Assembly (NCBI RefSeq): GCF_019038465.1
Contig: NZ_JAFKRH010000009.1
Location: 1 to 63,611 of the forward strand
Direction of reading: 5' to 3'
DNA: 63,611 nt
Source of the DNA: Synechococcus sp. CCY 0621
GTDB taxonomy: Bacteria > Cyanobacteriota > Cyanobacteriia > PCC-6307 > Cyanobiaceae
A model generated the notes under the pieces. It did not search any database, was not told where the DNA came from, and saw nothing but the letters and a program-made list of their open reading frames with translations. Each line of letters opens with the position of its first letter. The first letter of the stretch is position 1. The translations under genes and the position numbers were made by a program. Positions 43,271-52,522 of this stretch are shown here, piece after piece.

Positions 43271-43662
43271 TGGCACCGGCGCTGGTGCTCGATGCTTCGG
43301 CGGTGCTGCGCCTGATCACGCATGATCCGATCGCCAGTGGCTGGGCGGAGCAACTCGGACAAGCACCGCTGGTGCTGGCCCCCGAGCTGATGCTCACGGA
43401 GGTGGCAAATGCGCTCTGGAAGCTGCAGCGCGGCGTTGGGCTGGCGGGCATGGATCCCCAGCAGCTGCTGGTGGACGCCGCCGATCTGGTGGATCAGATT
43501 GAGCCCGACCGCCATCTGCAGGTGGAAGCCCTGGCCCTGGCCTGCCATCTGAACCATCCCGTCTACGACTGTCTTTACCTGGCCCTGGCCCGGCGGGAAG
43601 CGGCTCTGCTGCTCACCGCCGATCAACGTCTGCGACGGCTGGCCGATCAGGTACTGCCCTGA
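43270..43662 (+). CDS. vapC: VapC-type PIN toxin
   Basis: 130 residues, complete: LVLDASAVLRLI, LMLTEVANALWK, HPVYDCLYLALARREAALLLTADQRL. ATG overlaps the antitoxin stop (TGATG). The 265 bases after it hold only a palindrome and a PIN fragment. Confidence 0.93.
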   Translation: MAPALVLDASAVLRLITHDPIASGWAEQLGQAPLVLAPELMLTEVANALWKLQRGVGLAGMDPQQLLVDAADLVDQIEPDRHLQVEALALACHLNHPVYDCLYLALARREAALLLTADQRLRRLADQVLP

Positions 43663-43774
43663 ATTGATGGAGACTGGGGTCTGCCTGTTCCTGTCCGCAG
43701 TCGACGTTGAGACCTTCCAGCTGCAGCCGGCTCCAGGATGGGGAGCAGCAGCAGGGTGGAAGAGGCTGTGAAGT

Positions 43775-43811
43775 ATTTTCCAACCTGTACACAATGTACA
43801 GGTTGGAAAAT
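43775..43811. repeat. Perfect 17-base inverted repeat
   Basis: ATTTTCCAACCTGTACA, three-base spacer, then its exact reverse complement. The centre contains TGTACA twice; TGTACA is the core recognised by YefM-type antitoxins. No T-run follows on either side, so an operator or recombination site is likelier than a terminator. Confidence 0.8.
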
Positions 43812-43927
43812 GGCCTCTGGTATGGGTGAGTCAACTGTCGAGATCCACGACGGCTCTCTCTGCGCCTACTGAAGGTCAGCCAGCCCAAGGCTGGAGAGCA
43901 ACAGCAGTGGCAGGAGACTCTGAACCA

Positions 43928-44406
43928 TCAGCTGCGAATTATCAGCTCCACGTCGTTGAGGCCCTTGAAGTCGCTGTCCATTGTGTACAGCCTGGCCTGA
44001 TGGGTTCTGGCCGTGGCCAGGATGATGCTGTCGGCCATGGGCAGTCGCAACGTGTGGCTGAGTTGTGCTGAGGCCATCGCGAGACGACTATCGAGATCCA
44101 CGACAAGGCCTCGCTGCATCACTGCAGCCGCCTGAATGGCCTGTGCCTCACTGTCGTCAAGCAGCACCCATTTGAACACCAAGCCAGCGGGCCGTTAGTG
44201 AACACCTCAATCCAGCCCGAGGAATCCACGACGGCTTTCTCCACGCTCACAGGCGGTCAGCCTCCCGTTGGAAGGTGTTCTCCCCATGCAAAAAAAACAC
44301 GCAGGGCCATCACCTGCAACTGCTGCCCCGGACAGAGGCCAAATTGATCGCGCACCCGCTTCGGGATCACGACCTGGTATTTCGGGGAAACGGTTGCAAG
44401 ATCCAT
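43928..44406 (-). pseudogene. Decayed AbrB-PIN toxin-antitoxin pair
   Basis: From 44406 an AbrB-type antitoxin begins (MDLATVSPKYQVVIPKRVRDQFGL) and breaks after about 35 codons. A PIN start follows (VEKAVVDSSGWIEVFTNGPLA), then frame is lost. The C-terminal two thirds of the toxin resume at 44182 (LLDDSEAQAIQAAAV ... PMADSIILATARTHQARLYTMDSDFKGL). Both partners are broken. Confidence 0.75.
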
Positions 44407-44443
44407 GGCCAAATCGTAAGACGGGATCCTGGTTGATGGCCGC

Positions 44444-44973
44444 TCAGGCCTCCCAGAGCTCCGCCAGCTCCAGCCTCAGCCCGGGGAATCGCTCGCCAGC
44501 CTCGAGCGCGATGGCTCCTTGGAGGCGCTGGGGTTCGCCATCGGCGTCGCTGCTCCAGATCTCGACAGACTGCTGTTCAGGGATCAGCAGCCAGCCCAGT
44601 TGGGCGCCATTGGCCTGGTAGGCGGCCATCTTGCGGCGCAAGGCGGTGAGGCCACGGGGGCCGGCGTCGCTGGGGCTGGCGAGTTCGACCAGCAGATCGG
44701 GGCAGAGGGGCGGGAAACCGCGGCGCTGCTGCGGGGTGAGGTCCTGCCAGCGCTCCAGACGCCCACGCGGTCGGTCCAGGCCAGCAGGCGCATCAACAAA
44801 CGGCTGTTGCGGGCACCGGTTTCACCGCCTGTGGGCGTCATGTGGATGAGATGACCTTCGGCGCTGAGTTCCAGCACCGCCTGGGGGTTGGCGATGCACA
44901 CAGCGGTGAACTGCTCGGGGCTGAGGCGCAGATCAGCAGGCAGGCGCAAGGGCGCCAAGGCATCAAGCGTCAT
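44444..44973 (-). pseudogene. Uma2-family (DUF820) protein, frameshifted
   Basis: The first part matches the intact protein at 60239-60871 (LRLPADLRLSPEQFTAVC, VLELSAEGHLIHMTPTGGETGARN). It breaks after RVGVW. A different frame continues through the PDLLVELASPSDAGP region to MRRKMAAYQANGAQLGWLL and the normal C-terminus. About 20 codons at the break, including the segment with a catalytic Asp, are missing. Confidence 0.8.
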
Positions 44974-45110
44974 GGCCCCAACACATGCTGCAGAGGAATT
45001 TTAGTTCGGATCCCGCCAGGTTCACCGAAGACAGCGAGCCGGTGTGGTGCTCCATGGCGTCGGGCTGCATCCTGCCCAAGCTGAGGACGCATGATGTCCA
45101 GGGAAGCCAG

Positions 45111-45135
45111 CATCATCGGATAAAATCCGATGATG
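45111..45135. promoter_or_regulatory. Palindromic operator over the AbiE start
   Basis: CATCATCGGAT-AAA-ATCCGATGATG, a perfect 11-base inverted repeat. It contains a TAAAAT (possible -10) and overlaps both candidate ATG codons of abiEi (45130, 45133). AbiEi antitoxins are known to autoregulate by binding inverted repeats at their promoter. Confidence 0.75.
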
Positions 45136-45816
45136 CCCTTCAAATCAGACATTTCGTCTGCGGCCAGGCTGGAGCACCCCTTACGGCGCTTTGGCTCGCT
45201 GCCCATAGCGCGCGACGTGCTGGATGAGGTGCTGAGTGGCTATCGGCGCCCCAACGACAAGGTGAGCGAATGGATCCGGGAGGGGGCGCTACAACCGCTA
45301 CGGCGCGGCCTTTACCTGGTTGGACCCGGCCTGCGCACCAGCCTCGCCTGCCTGCCCCTGCTGGCTAACCATCTCTATGGTCCTTCCTACGTCTCGCTCG
45401 ACTTTGCCCTGTCGTTTCATGGCCTGATCCCGGAGGGGGTCGCGGAAGTCACCTCCGTGACGCTGAAACCAGCCCGCAGGATCAGCAACGGCCTGGGGCG
45501 GTTCTCGTACGACCATCTGCCGTTGCGCTACTACGGGATTGGGCAGAAGCTGGGCGAGGACGCCACTGGGTTGAGTTTTCTGATCGCCAGTCCCACCAAG
45601 GCCCTATGCGATCGGCTGGTGCTCAGCCGGCAGCTTCCGGTGCTGTCGCGGGCGACCATGCGGCAGTGGCTGCTGGAGGATCTGAGGATCGATCCTGAAC
45701 TTCTCCTCCAGCTCAGCCTGCGTGAGATCCGCCAGTGCCAGGCGAGCGGCTACAAGCGACGCCAGCTGGGAACACTGCTGAAGGTGATCGCCTCCCTGCA
45801 ACAGGAGTTGGGCTGA
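45130..45816 (+). CDS. abiEi: AbiEi-type antitoxin (type IV TA)
   Basis: About 228 residues. N-terminal winged helix (LPIARDVLDEVLSGYRRPNDKVSEWIREGALQPLRRGLYLV) and an AbiEi C-terminal domain (YVSLDFALSFHGLIPE, SPTKALCDRLV). It represses the operon and counters the nucleotidyltransferase toxin. The second ATG (45133) is equally possible; both lie inside the palindrome. Stop overlaps the toxin start (TGATG). Confidence 0.9.
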   Translation: MMPFKSDISSAARLEHPLRRFGSLPIARDVLDEVLSGYRRPNDKVSEWIREGALQPLRRGLYLVGPGLRTSLACLPLLANHLYGPSYVSLDFALSFHGLIPEGVAEVTSVTLKPARRISNGLGRFSYDHLPLRYYGIGQKLGEDATGLSFLIASPTKALCDRLVLSRQLPVLSRATMRQWLLEDLRIDPELLLQLSLREIRQCQASGYKRRQLGTLLKVIASLQQELG

Positions 45817-46605
45817 TGCAGAAAAGATCAGTGAACAACGTTGTGGAACAGATGCTGCGGCGCTTACCGCAGGACAGCGACGGGGAACGCAGTCAGGCGA
45901 TGCGGCAGGTGATGCAGGAGATCGCCCTGGCAGGGCTTGTGCGGCGTGGCTTCTTTGCGAAGGCAGCGTTTTACGGCGGCACGTGCCTGCGCCTGTTTCA
46001 CCAGTTGCCGCGCTTTTCGGAGGATCTGGATTTTTCGCTGCTGCAGCCCGATCCAGGCTTCCGCCTGCAGCCTTACCTGCAAGGCCTGGAGGAGGAGTTT
46101 TCAGGCCTGGGGATTGATGTGCAGATCAGCGAGAAGCAGAAAACCAACCACAGCCCGATTCTCTCCGCTTTCCTCAAGGCCAGCACGACGATTGTTCAGC
46201 TGACCATCCCTGGGGCGAAGTCCCTCAGGATCAAGTTAGAGGTGGACACCGATCCGCCGCTTGGATTCAGCACCGAGGAGCAGCTGTTGCTCCAGCCCTA
46301 TTCGTGTTATGTGAAGTGTTTCAGCGAGCCGCGATTGGTTCGATCTGGAGTGGTACGTGCGTGGTGGCATCCCTCTGCATCTCGATCATCTGGCCGAGCG
46401 TGCGCGCCAAAGCGGCCATTGGCCTCTGGATCAGCCGTTCACAGCCAGGTCACTGCAAGCCCTGCTGGCTGAACGGATCGGCCACCTGGATGTCGCCAAC
46501 GCACGCCTCGACATCGAACGCTTCATCGCCCAGCCCGAACCCCTGGCGATCTGGTCGCAGGATTACTTCCAGCAGTTGGCGCAGCGTGTCGTGATGGCCA
46601 CGTAG
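45816..46605 (+). pseudogene. abiEii: AbiEii nucleotidyltransferase toxin with internal deletion
   Basis: N-terminal part is good: FYGGTCLRLFHQLPRFSEDLDFSLL is the nucleotidyltransferase core, and LRIKLEVDTDPPLGF follows. After YVKCFSEP the reading frame is lost. In the next frame RDWFDLEWYVRGGIPLHLDHL continues to the normal C-terminus. The missing block is the conserved GKxHALLxRxWxxRVKG segment, so both a frameshift and a deletion of about 20 codons are implied. Inactive unless suppressed. Confidence 0.8.
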
Positions 46606-46616
46606 CATTCTGCTAC
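46602..46616. promoter_or_regulatory. Inverted repeat upstream of the ParD-like/zeta pair
   Basis: GTAGCA-TTC-TGCTAC, a perfect six-base inverted repeat with a TACAGT immediately after it that could serve as -10. Placed about 40 bases before the antitoxin start. Confidence 0.45.
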
Positions 46617-46653
46617 AGTCTCACGGTGATTCCTTTTGTGGGGGTTCGTCGTC

Positions 46654-47085
46654 ATGCCCAAAGCCGCTTCTCCCGTGCGGTTACAGAAGGAGCTGATGGA
46701 GAGTGCTGCCCTGATCGGGGCCCGTCACCATCGCAGTGCTGCCGAGCAGATTGAATACTGGGCAGCCCTGGGTCGCCAGGTGGCCCGAGTGCTTGACCCA
46801 GACAGTCTGCTGGATGTGGCCGCGGGACTGACACGCCTTCGGCTTGAGCCTGTTGCTGCACCGATCGTTGACCCCGGGCAGGTGTTTGCGGCGCTGGATG
46901 CCGATCGCATGTCCGGCACCCTGGCCCAGAGCGTGAGTATGTCGGCCTTCCGCTACCAAGCCTGCATCAGCCATCCTGGCCACCTGGAACAGATCGGCCC
47001 CGATGGCACACGGCTCGTGGGGACGTTTCGCGATGGGTCGTTTCAGCCGATCGACAACGAGCCCTGCACCGGCTCGGAGCGTTGA
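46654..47085 (+). CDS. ParD-like antitoxin of a zeta toxin
   Basis: 143 residues. The N-terminal PVRLQKELMESAALIGARHHRSAAEQIEYWAALG is an RHH segment of the ParD-like family that precedes zeta-type toxins. The long C-terminus (SAFRYQACISHPGHLEQIGPDG) is typical of these proteins. ATG at 46654 chosen over upstream in-frame starts. Confidence 0.8.
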   Translation: MPKAASPVRLQKELMESAALIGARHHRSAAEQIEYWAALGRQVARVLDPDSLLDVAAGLTRLRLEPVAAPIVDPGQVFAALDADRMSGTLAQSVSMSAFRYQACISHPGHLEQIGPDGTRLVGTFRDGSFQPIDNEPCTGSER

Positions 47086-47663
47086 CCCTGCCCAGGCAGC
47101 TGTGGATGCTGGTAGGTGGCAATGGAGCTGGAAAATCCACCTTCTATCGCCTCTATCTCCAGCCTCTTGGCGTGCCATTTGTGAATGCCGATGTGCTCGC
47201 CCGGGTCGCCTATCCCGACGCTCCCGAGGCGCACAGTTATGACGCGGCCAAGCTCGCTGAAGAGCAGCGGCACAACCTGCTGCTCAGAGGCGTCAGCTTC
47301 TGTTTTGAAACGGTGTATTCCCACCCGTCCAAGGTGGACTTCGTCGGCCGTGCCAAGGCCCTTGGCTACCAGGTGATCTTGGTGATGATTCACCTCAATA
47401 GCCCAGCCTTGAACCAGGCGCGCATCAGCGAGCGGGTCAGCGAAGGAGGGCATGATGTGCCTGCTGACAAGGTGGTGAGCCGCATCCCCAGGCTGCTGCG
47501 GCATGTGAGAACAACGCTGCCGCTCTGCGACGTTGCCAGGGTTTACGACAATAGTTCAGCAGACCATCCCTTCACTCACATCTTCACGGTGAGGCACGGA
47601 AGGATCGAGCGTCATTTCGATCCTTTGCCTGATTGGGCGGAGGCTCTGCTGGCAGGTTTCTGA
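47082..47663 (+). CDS. Zeta-toxin-like kinase
   Basis: 193 residues. P-loop LVGGNGAGKSTFYRLYL, NADVLARVAYP, the FETVYSHPSKVDF segment and RVYDNSS follow the zeta-toxin order. Members phosphorylate UDP-N-acetylglucosamine or related sugars and so block envelope synthesis. TTG start at 47082 overlapping the antitoxin stop; an ATG at 47106 would cut close to the P-loop. Confidence 0.88.
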   Translation: MTLPRQLWMLVGGNGAGKSTFYRLYLQPLGVPFVNADVLARVAYPDAPEAHSYDAAKLAEEQRHNLLLRGVSFCFETVYSHPSKVDFVGRAKALGYQVILVMIHLNSPALNQARISERVSEGGHDVPADKVVSRIPRLLRHVRTTLPLCDVARVYDNSSADHPFTHIFTVRHGRIERHFDPLPDWAEALLAGF

Positions 47664-48190
47664 GTTGCCATCAGCCAACGTCGTGGACACCGGGCACATT
47701 GGTCATTCACTTCAGAAACGCTGCCTTGCCGTTTGGGTTGTGGGCAGCCGTGAACAGCACATTGGCTCCAGAAACAGTCGCGTCACCGACCGCTGAGCCG
47801 CTGGAGGATCGCATCGAGCTCAGCGGACGTCCAACTACTCAACGATCAGGGCACTGCCTAGGGCGATGCCGAGAGGCTTGCGCATCCCAGGCCGGTGTCG
47901 TTCACGGCGGGTCCCCATGATTGGGTTCGGGCTCCTCATTGGCCGTCAGCCAGTGCCATGTCGTTGCGGATGGGACTTGGTGAAGTAGGCCAGCGCGCCG
48001 ATCGCCGACGAGCCCTCCAGCTGTTCGACGCCTTGACCCAGTCCATGCAGCTCTGGAGGCCGATGGGCTCGCCAGGGTCTGCCCGCAGGGTCCTGATCGG
48101 CAACCCACAGGATCAGCAGCAGCCGGGCCAGCGCCCAGAAGCGCAGCCTGGCAGGGCTTGATGATCGACTGGCTCGATCGACTGGGACGG
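47664..48190. other. Debris of toxin-antitoxin genes
   Basis: No intact gene. A 28-base stretch near 48120-48147 is identical to part of the FitA gene at about 43078-43105 (it encodes RASAQKRSL), showing a fossil FitA copy. The rest gives no frame I can support. Confidence 0.5.
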
Positions 48191-48379
48191 TCAGCCTTGC
48201 CTGTTCAGAGGCAGGATCCGAACGCGCTCGCGGCGTTTGTCGGCCACCTCCAGCGCACCTTGCTCAATCTCGGCGGCGTAGGTCATGAGGAGCGAGAGAA
48301 CCAGGGGGCCAATCGCATCAGGTCCGTATCCGGTGCTCGCGGATCGCCCACCTTGGACCAGTGCACGGCCTGATGGCCA
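48191..48379 (-). pseudogene. DUF5615-type PIN-like toxin, deleted
   Basis: Pieces read GHQAVHWSKVGDPRAPDTDLMRLA and then, in another frame, LLMTYAAEIEQGALEVADKRRERVRILPL, the two ends of a DUF5615 protein. The N-terminus and the central FTHDLDFG-like catalytic block are missing. DUF5615 toxins are normally preceded by a DUF433 antitoxin, whose tail lies directly upstream here. Confidence 0.7.
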
Positions 48380-48490
48380 TCAGCTCAGGACCAGCGCCTC
48401 TTCTCGCTCTTCCATGCGCCAGGCCGCATAAGCTAGGGCCTCATCAATGTCGGCAGGTTCCAGGAGCGGGTAACCCCACCCCGGTGCTGA
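48380..48490 (-). pseudogene. C-terminal tail of a DUF433 antitoxin
   Basis: About 30 codons reading YPLLEPADIDEALAYAAWRMEE ... LS, the end of a DUF433 antitoxin. The front of the gene is replaced by the IS5-type element, which joins it near 48490. Confidence 0.65.
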
Positions 48491-49200
48491 TCGACTTGCG
48501 GAACAGCCGCGCCTCGCTGTCGCTGCTGGAACGGTGGGTCTGGTTGGAGAGCAGCAGACCTCTGAAATCGACTTTGGCTCGCTTCTTGCCCTTGGCAGGA
48601 ACAGCTCCAAAGCCGTTGCCGCCACTGGATGGTGGTGGGTCGTCGTCGATTCCGTCGATCCGCTCGAGCGAGCTGTGGGAGGCCCAGGCCCGCAGCAGGG
48701 TGCCATCCACCGAGAAGTGCTCCGAGCTCAGCAGCGGTTTGACCTCCGGCGCAGCCAGCAGCAGTTCCAGGAATCTGGCCATGAGCTCCTCGTTGAGCAG
48801 GCGATCACAGTTCTTGGGGAACGTGGTCGGGTGCCAGACGGGTTCGTCGGGATTGAGCCCGACGAACCAGCGGAACAGCAGGTTGTAATCCAGCTGCTCG
48901 ATCAGCATCCGCTCCGAGCGGATCCCGTAGATCGCCTGCAGCAACAGGGCCAGAAGCAGCTGCTCCGGCGGGATTGAGGGACGGCCAGCCTCGGGATAGA
49001 GCTTGCAGAAGGTGGGATTGAGGCGATCCAGCGCCTGGTCGGCCAGCCGCCGCACCTGCCGTAGAGGGTGGCCTTTGGGAATCCGCTCTTCGGTGGAGAC
49101 GTAGGAGATCAGGGGGCCGGTCCTCTCCTGTTGACCGCGCATCCGCTCTGTGCCGTTGCGCCATTCTCCCGTAGCTGGATGGGTTTTTCAGCAACCTCCT
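48490..49200 (-). mobile_element. Truncated IS5-type insertion sequence
   Basis: Carries the N-terminal two thirds of a DDE transposase (start 49142): RTGPLISYVSTEERIPKGHPLRQVRRL, PPEQLLLALLLQAIYG, WFVGLNPDEPVWHPTTF, FSVDGTLLRAWASHSS. Coding similarity stops near 48490 (SDSEARLFRK) and the C-terminal catalytic part is absent. The outer end on the right contains GGTTGCTGAAAAACCC, a typical end for this group. It lies inside an IS481 remnant. Confidence 0.8.
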
Positions 49201-49582
49201 AGGCGCCGCATCGCCCTGGCCAGGGTGCTGATCGGTACCAGCAGCAGTCGGGCGATCTTCCGGAGGGTGCAGCGCTGGTGCCTGAGCTTCACGACCTGCT
49301 TCAGTTGCTGCGGATCAAGCGTCCGACGCTGGTTGCGGCGAACACTGCGACGATCTGCCAGTGCCGTTGGCCCATCTGAACGAAAGCGCGCCAGCCACTG
49401 GCGGGCTGTACTGTCACTGATCGCGTGGTCTGCGCCCAGCGGAGCAAGGCTTCTGCCCTTTTCAAGGTGCTGCCGGATCAGGCGTTCCCGACCGATCGGT
49501 GTCAGGCGGGCATTGGGGTGTGTATGCATGGGATGTGAGGTCTTGGGCTGTTGGGTTGCACCACAACCCTGTCGACCTCACA
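49188..49582 (-). mobile_element. IS481-family remnant with left end
   Basis: From 49529 a transposase N-terminus (HPNARLTPIGRERLIRQHLEKG, then DSTARQWLARFRSDGPTALADRRS) of about 113 residues, cut off after RRLGGC where the IS5-type end begins. Upstream, TGTGAGGTC (49534) and its reverse complement (49574) mark the IS end region. The element is not functional. Confidence 0.8.
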
Positions 49583-49884
49583 CCCCTTTGTCAGCCGGAA
49601 CATCCTGGTGGCACTACACAACTAAGGAGACTCGCGACCAGAACTCGCTGTGTTCACGTAGCACTTACTTCAACATCTCGATCCAGCCCAAGGAATCCAT
49701 CACGGCTCTGTCATCACTCAGGGACGTTCTGACTATTTGAGCGATTCCTGGCGGTGGTTTGCTCGTAATCACGAAATCTGAGTGGCGCGCCGAATGCCCT
49801 CCCGCATGTGAAAGAAATCAAAATCTGATGAATCTGGATTTTCCCCGAGTCCCTGGGTATCTTGGGTGACCAACAAGCTTGCTC
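49583..49884. other. Intergenic stretch with a PIN fragment
   Basis: About 300 bases before the FkbM gene. Near 49670-49720 the minus strand reads AVMDSLGWIEML, a PIN N-terminus related to that at 44215, followed by a stop. Nothing else recognised; the promoter of the FkbM gene should be here. Confidence 0.45.
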
Positions 49885-52254
49885 ATGGACAATTTGGCTG
49901 CAACGATCACCGTTGACTTAGTGGATGGGACCAAGGTGGTTGTGCCTGATTCGCTTGAGCACATCACCGCGTATGTACTGCAGGAGCAGAATGACTGGTT
50001 TGAGGATGAGATCAAGTTTCTGAGGAGCTTGGTGAAGCCTGGGGACGTTGTGGTGGACATCGGGGCGAACTATGGAGTCTATGCCCTCTCGTTGGCACGG
50101 AAGGTGGGCCCGTCTGGGCAGGTGTGGGCCTTTGAACCAGCCACAGACACAGCAAAGTTGCTCGAAGAAAGTGTCACGGCCAATGGCACCGACTGCCTGA
50201 GAGTGGTGCAGCAGGCGCTGTCAGATCGGCAAGGTACTGCCTGGCTGCAGATGCCTGGCCAGGCTGAGTTAAACAGCCTGGTCAGTCGTGATTCAGATGG
50301 TGTAACTCTCGCGGTGGGGCCTGGAGAAGCCGTCACAGTTACGACGCTTGATTCCTGCATTGAGGAATTCGGCTGGTCCATAGTGGATCTATTGAAAATT
50401 GATGCCGAAGGAGAGGAGGAAAGAATTCTGCGAGGAGGCGCGCGCTTTTTCGAAGATCTCTCACCTTTGGTGATGTTTGAAGTGAAGGCTGGAATGGAGC
50501 TGCATCTCGATCTTGTCTGCCGATTCCAAGAGCTTGGCTACCAGTGCTTTCATTTGATACCTGGTCTGAATGCCCTGGCACCCTTTGATGCAGATAAAGG
50601 GGTGGATGGCTATCTGCTCAATCTATTTGCTGCCAAGCCAGATCGTGTCCAAACGTTGGAAGCTGCTGGCAGACTTATCGGACATCCTAGTATCCCAGTG
50701 GGTCCCCAAGCCGTTCAGCATAATGCATCCTGGAACGATGCACTAAACAAGAGCCCCTATGCTCAAGTTCTGATGCCACGATGGCTGGCTAATTCTCAGC
50801 AGCCTGAGCAGGCAGTCATTCACCAAGCCTTAGCCGCGTGGAACATTTCCCAGGCCTGCAATGAACCGATTGCAAGACGCTATGACGCTCTAGTCCACAG
50901 CTATACTTTACTACGACGGGAATGCCAACCCGGATGCCGCTCTAGCCGCTGGGCTAGCCTTGCAAGAATATGTTTGGCTTTAGGCGAACGCCAGCAGGCC
51001 ATGGAGGCTTTGAGCGCAATGCTCTCGGACCTTCAGAGTGGTAGGGAGCCAGTGCTGGATGAGCCCTTTTTATGCCCCGATCCAGCCCTAGATGCTGTGA
51101 ATCCTGCTGATCAGCTTAGGGCTTGGCTTGTAGCCTCTGCCTTGGCCGCTATGGAAAAGTTCGGCAGCTTTTCTGGTTTCTTCACCGGTAGATCAGCTGT
51201 ACCCAGGCTGGAGAGTCTGATCTCACTGGGATTTGCAGACGAGGACATACAGCGTCGACTTGATTTGGTGATCAAACGCTTTAGCCATGCGGATCAGCAG
51301 CTTGCGAATCTCCAGTCTTCGCAGCCATCCATCCAACCAGAAACTTGCTCGAAACAGCAAGCTGATTCGGACATATCTGTCCGTGCATGGTTTGATTTTC
51401 TTGGTTTGCAGCAGCCATTGCGTTGTGTTGATGTGGGTGCACTGGCACTGAAGGACCATCCTGATCCTTGGGTGCATTGGGTACAAATAGGTTGCGCCGA
51501 AGTGCTCGTCTTTCAGCCTTTGAATGAAGAATGTAATCTTCTCAATGTTAAGTCACAGAGGAGTGATGTGGCGATACGGCATTTCCCATGGGTCTTAGGA
51601 GATGGAAAGAAACACACTCTACACATCACTAATGCACCCATGTCATCCTCACTCTTTCCACCGGCCTGTTCCACCACGGATCTGTTCCAAAGTCTAGGGG
51701 AGTTCATGCATGTGATAAGGCAGGAAGTTTTGGAAACGCATCGTCTCGATGACATCAAGGAAGCACAGCTTGCTGACTTTATCAAGCTCGATGCGCAAGG
51801 TGCTGAGTTGATGATCCTTGAGAATGCAAAAGTGACTTTGAAATCCGTATCCGTGATTCAATGTGAGGTTGAGTTTGTTGAGCTGTATGAGGGCCAGCCC
51901 TTGATGGCAGATGTGGATTCATTTCTTCGCTCTCAAGGCTTTACTTTTTTGCGTTTTCTAAGTATCAAGGGAAGACCTTATAAGCCGCTTCAGCTATCAG
52001 AATGCCCTGACGATCCAATTAGTCAAGCTCTTTGGGCAGATGCAATTTACATCCGAGACTTTAGGAGGTTGTCTCATTGGGATAATCATCAGCTTAAGGC
52101 TGCAGTATTTCTATTGCACGAGCTTTACAGAGCTTTTGACTTGTCGGCTTTTCTATTGAACGAACTAGATCGCCGTTGCGGGACAAGCTTGGAACAGGCT
52201 TACCTTAGTTCTTTGCTTGTGAGTGATTGCTCTTTACAGATTAACCTGTCTTGA
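49885..52254 (+). CDS. Double FkbM-type methyltransferase
   Basis: 789 residues. N-terminal FkbM domain (about 1-250): SLVKPGDVVVDIGANYGVYALSLARKVG, VWAFEPATDTAKLLEE, VDLLKIDAEGEEERILRGG. A helical middle (290-470) follows. A second, more diverged FkbM domain (about 490-720) has LRCVDVGALAL in place of motif I and DFIKLDAQGAELMILENA. FkbM enzymes O-methylate sugars or lipids using SAM. Two domains in one chain suggest action on a polysaccharide or glycan. ATG at 49885 (a TTG two codons earlier is possible). AT-rich; convergent with the GT41 gene. Confidence 0.85.
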   Translation: MDNLAATITVDLVDGTKVVVPDSLEHITAYVLQEQNDWFEDEIKFLRSLVKPGDVVVDIGANYGVYALSLARKVGPSGQVWAFEPATDTAKLLEESVTANGTDCLRVVQQALSDRQGTAWLQMPGQAELNSLVSRDSDGVTLAVGPGEAVTVTTLDSCIEEFGWSIVDLLKIDAEGEEERILRGGARFFEDLSPLVMFEVKAGMELHLDLVCRFQELGYQCFHLIPGLNALAPFDADKGVDGYLLNLFAAKPDRVQTLEAAGRLIGHPSIPVGPQAVQHNASWNDALNKSPYAQVLMPRWLANSQQPEQAVIHQALAAWNISQACNEPIARRYDALVHSYTLLRRECQPGCRSSRWASLARICLALGERQQAMEALSAMLSDLQSGREPVLDEPFLCPDPALDAVNPADQLRAWLVASALAAMEKFGSFSGFFTGRSAVPRLESLISLGFADEDIQRRLDLVIKRFSHADQQLANLQSSQPSIQPETCSKQQADSDISVRAWFDFLGLQQPLRCVDVGALALKDHPDPWVHWVQIGCAEVLVFQPLNEECNLLNVKSQRSDVAIRHFPWVLGDGKKHTLHITNAPMSSSLFPPACSTTDLFQSLGEFMHVIRQEVLETHRLDDIKEAQLADFIKLDAQGAELMILENAKVTLKSVSVIQCEVEFVELYEGQPLMADVDSFLRSQGFTFLRFLSIKGRPYKPLQLSECPDDPISQALWADAIYIRDFRRLSHWDNHQLKAAVFLLHELYRAFDLSAFLLNELDRRCGTSLEQAYLSSLLVSDCSLQINLS

Positions 52255-52522
52255 GGACAAGGCCATTTTGTATAAGGCTGGTGTGGATAATATTTATTTG
52301 ACAATACTGATTTCTTATATCTTTTCTGACAGCGGGCTAAGCCACCGTTTTGAGTGTCCGACGAAAATTCATCGGGGGGGGGCTTGTCCTTAGCTGGTTA
52401 GTGCGAAATGACCATAGTACTAATCTGGTTCGTTCACTGAACCGGGAGTCTTAATTCTCTTGTTTGTACAATGTGAGATCATGCTAGCCTAATCCATTTC
52501 CATGCTGGCTCCAAGAAACGAG
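52255..52522. other. Intergenic region between convergent genes
   Basis: 268 bases between the FkbM and GT41 stop codons. It contains a run of ten G near 52374. No gene or clear terminator seen. Confidence 0.4.

Noticed and set aside
52374-52383. Run of ten G between convergent genes
   Set aside because: Could be a slippage or assembly artefact; no G-quadruplex pattern of four runs.
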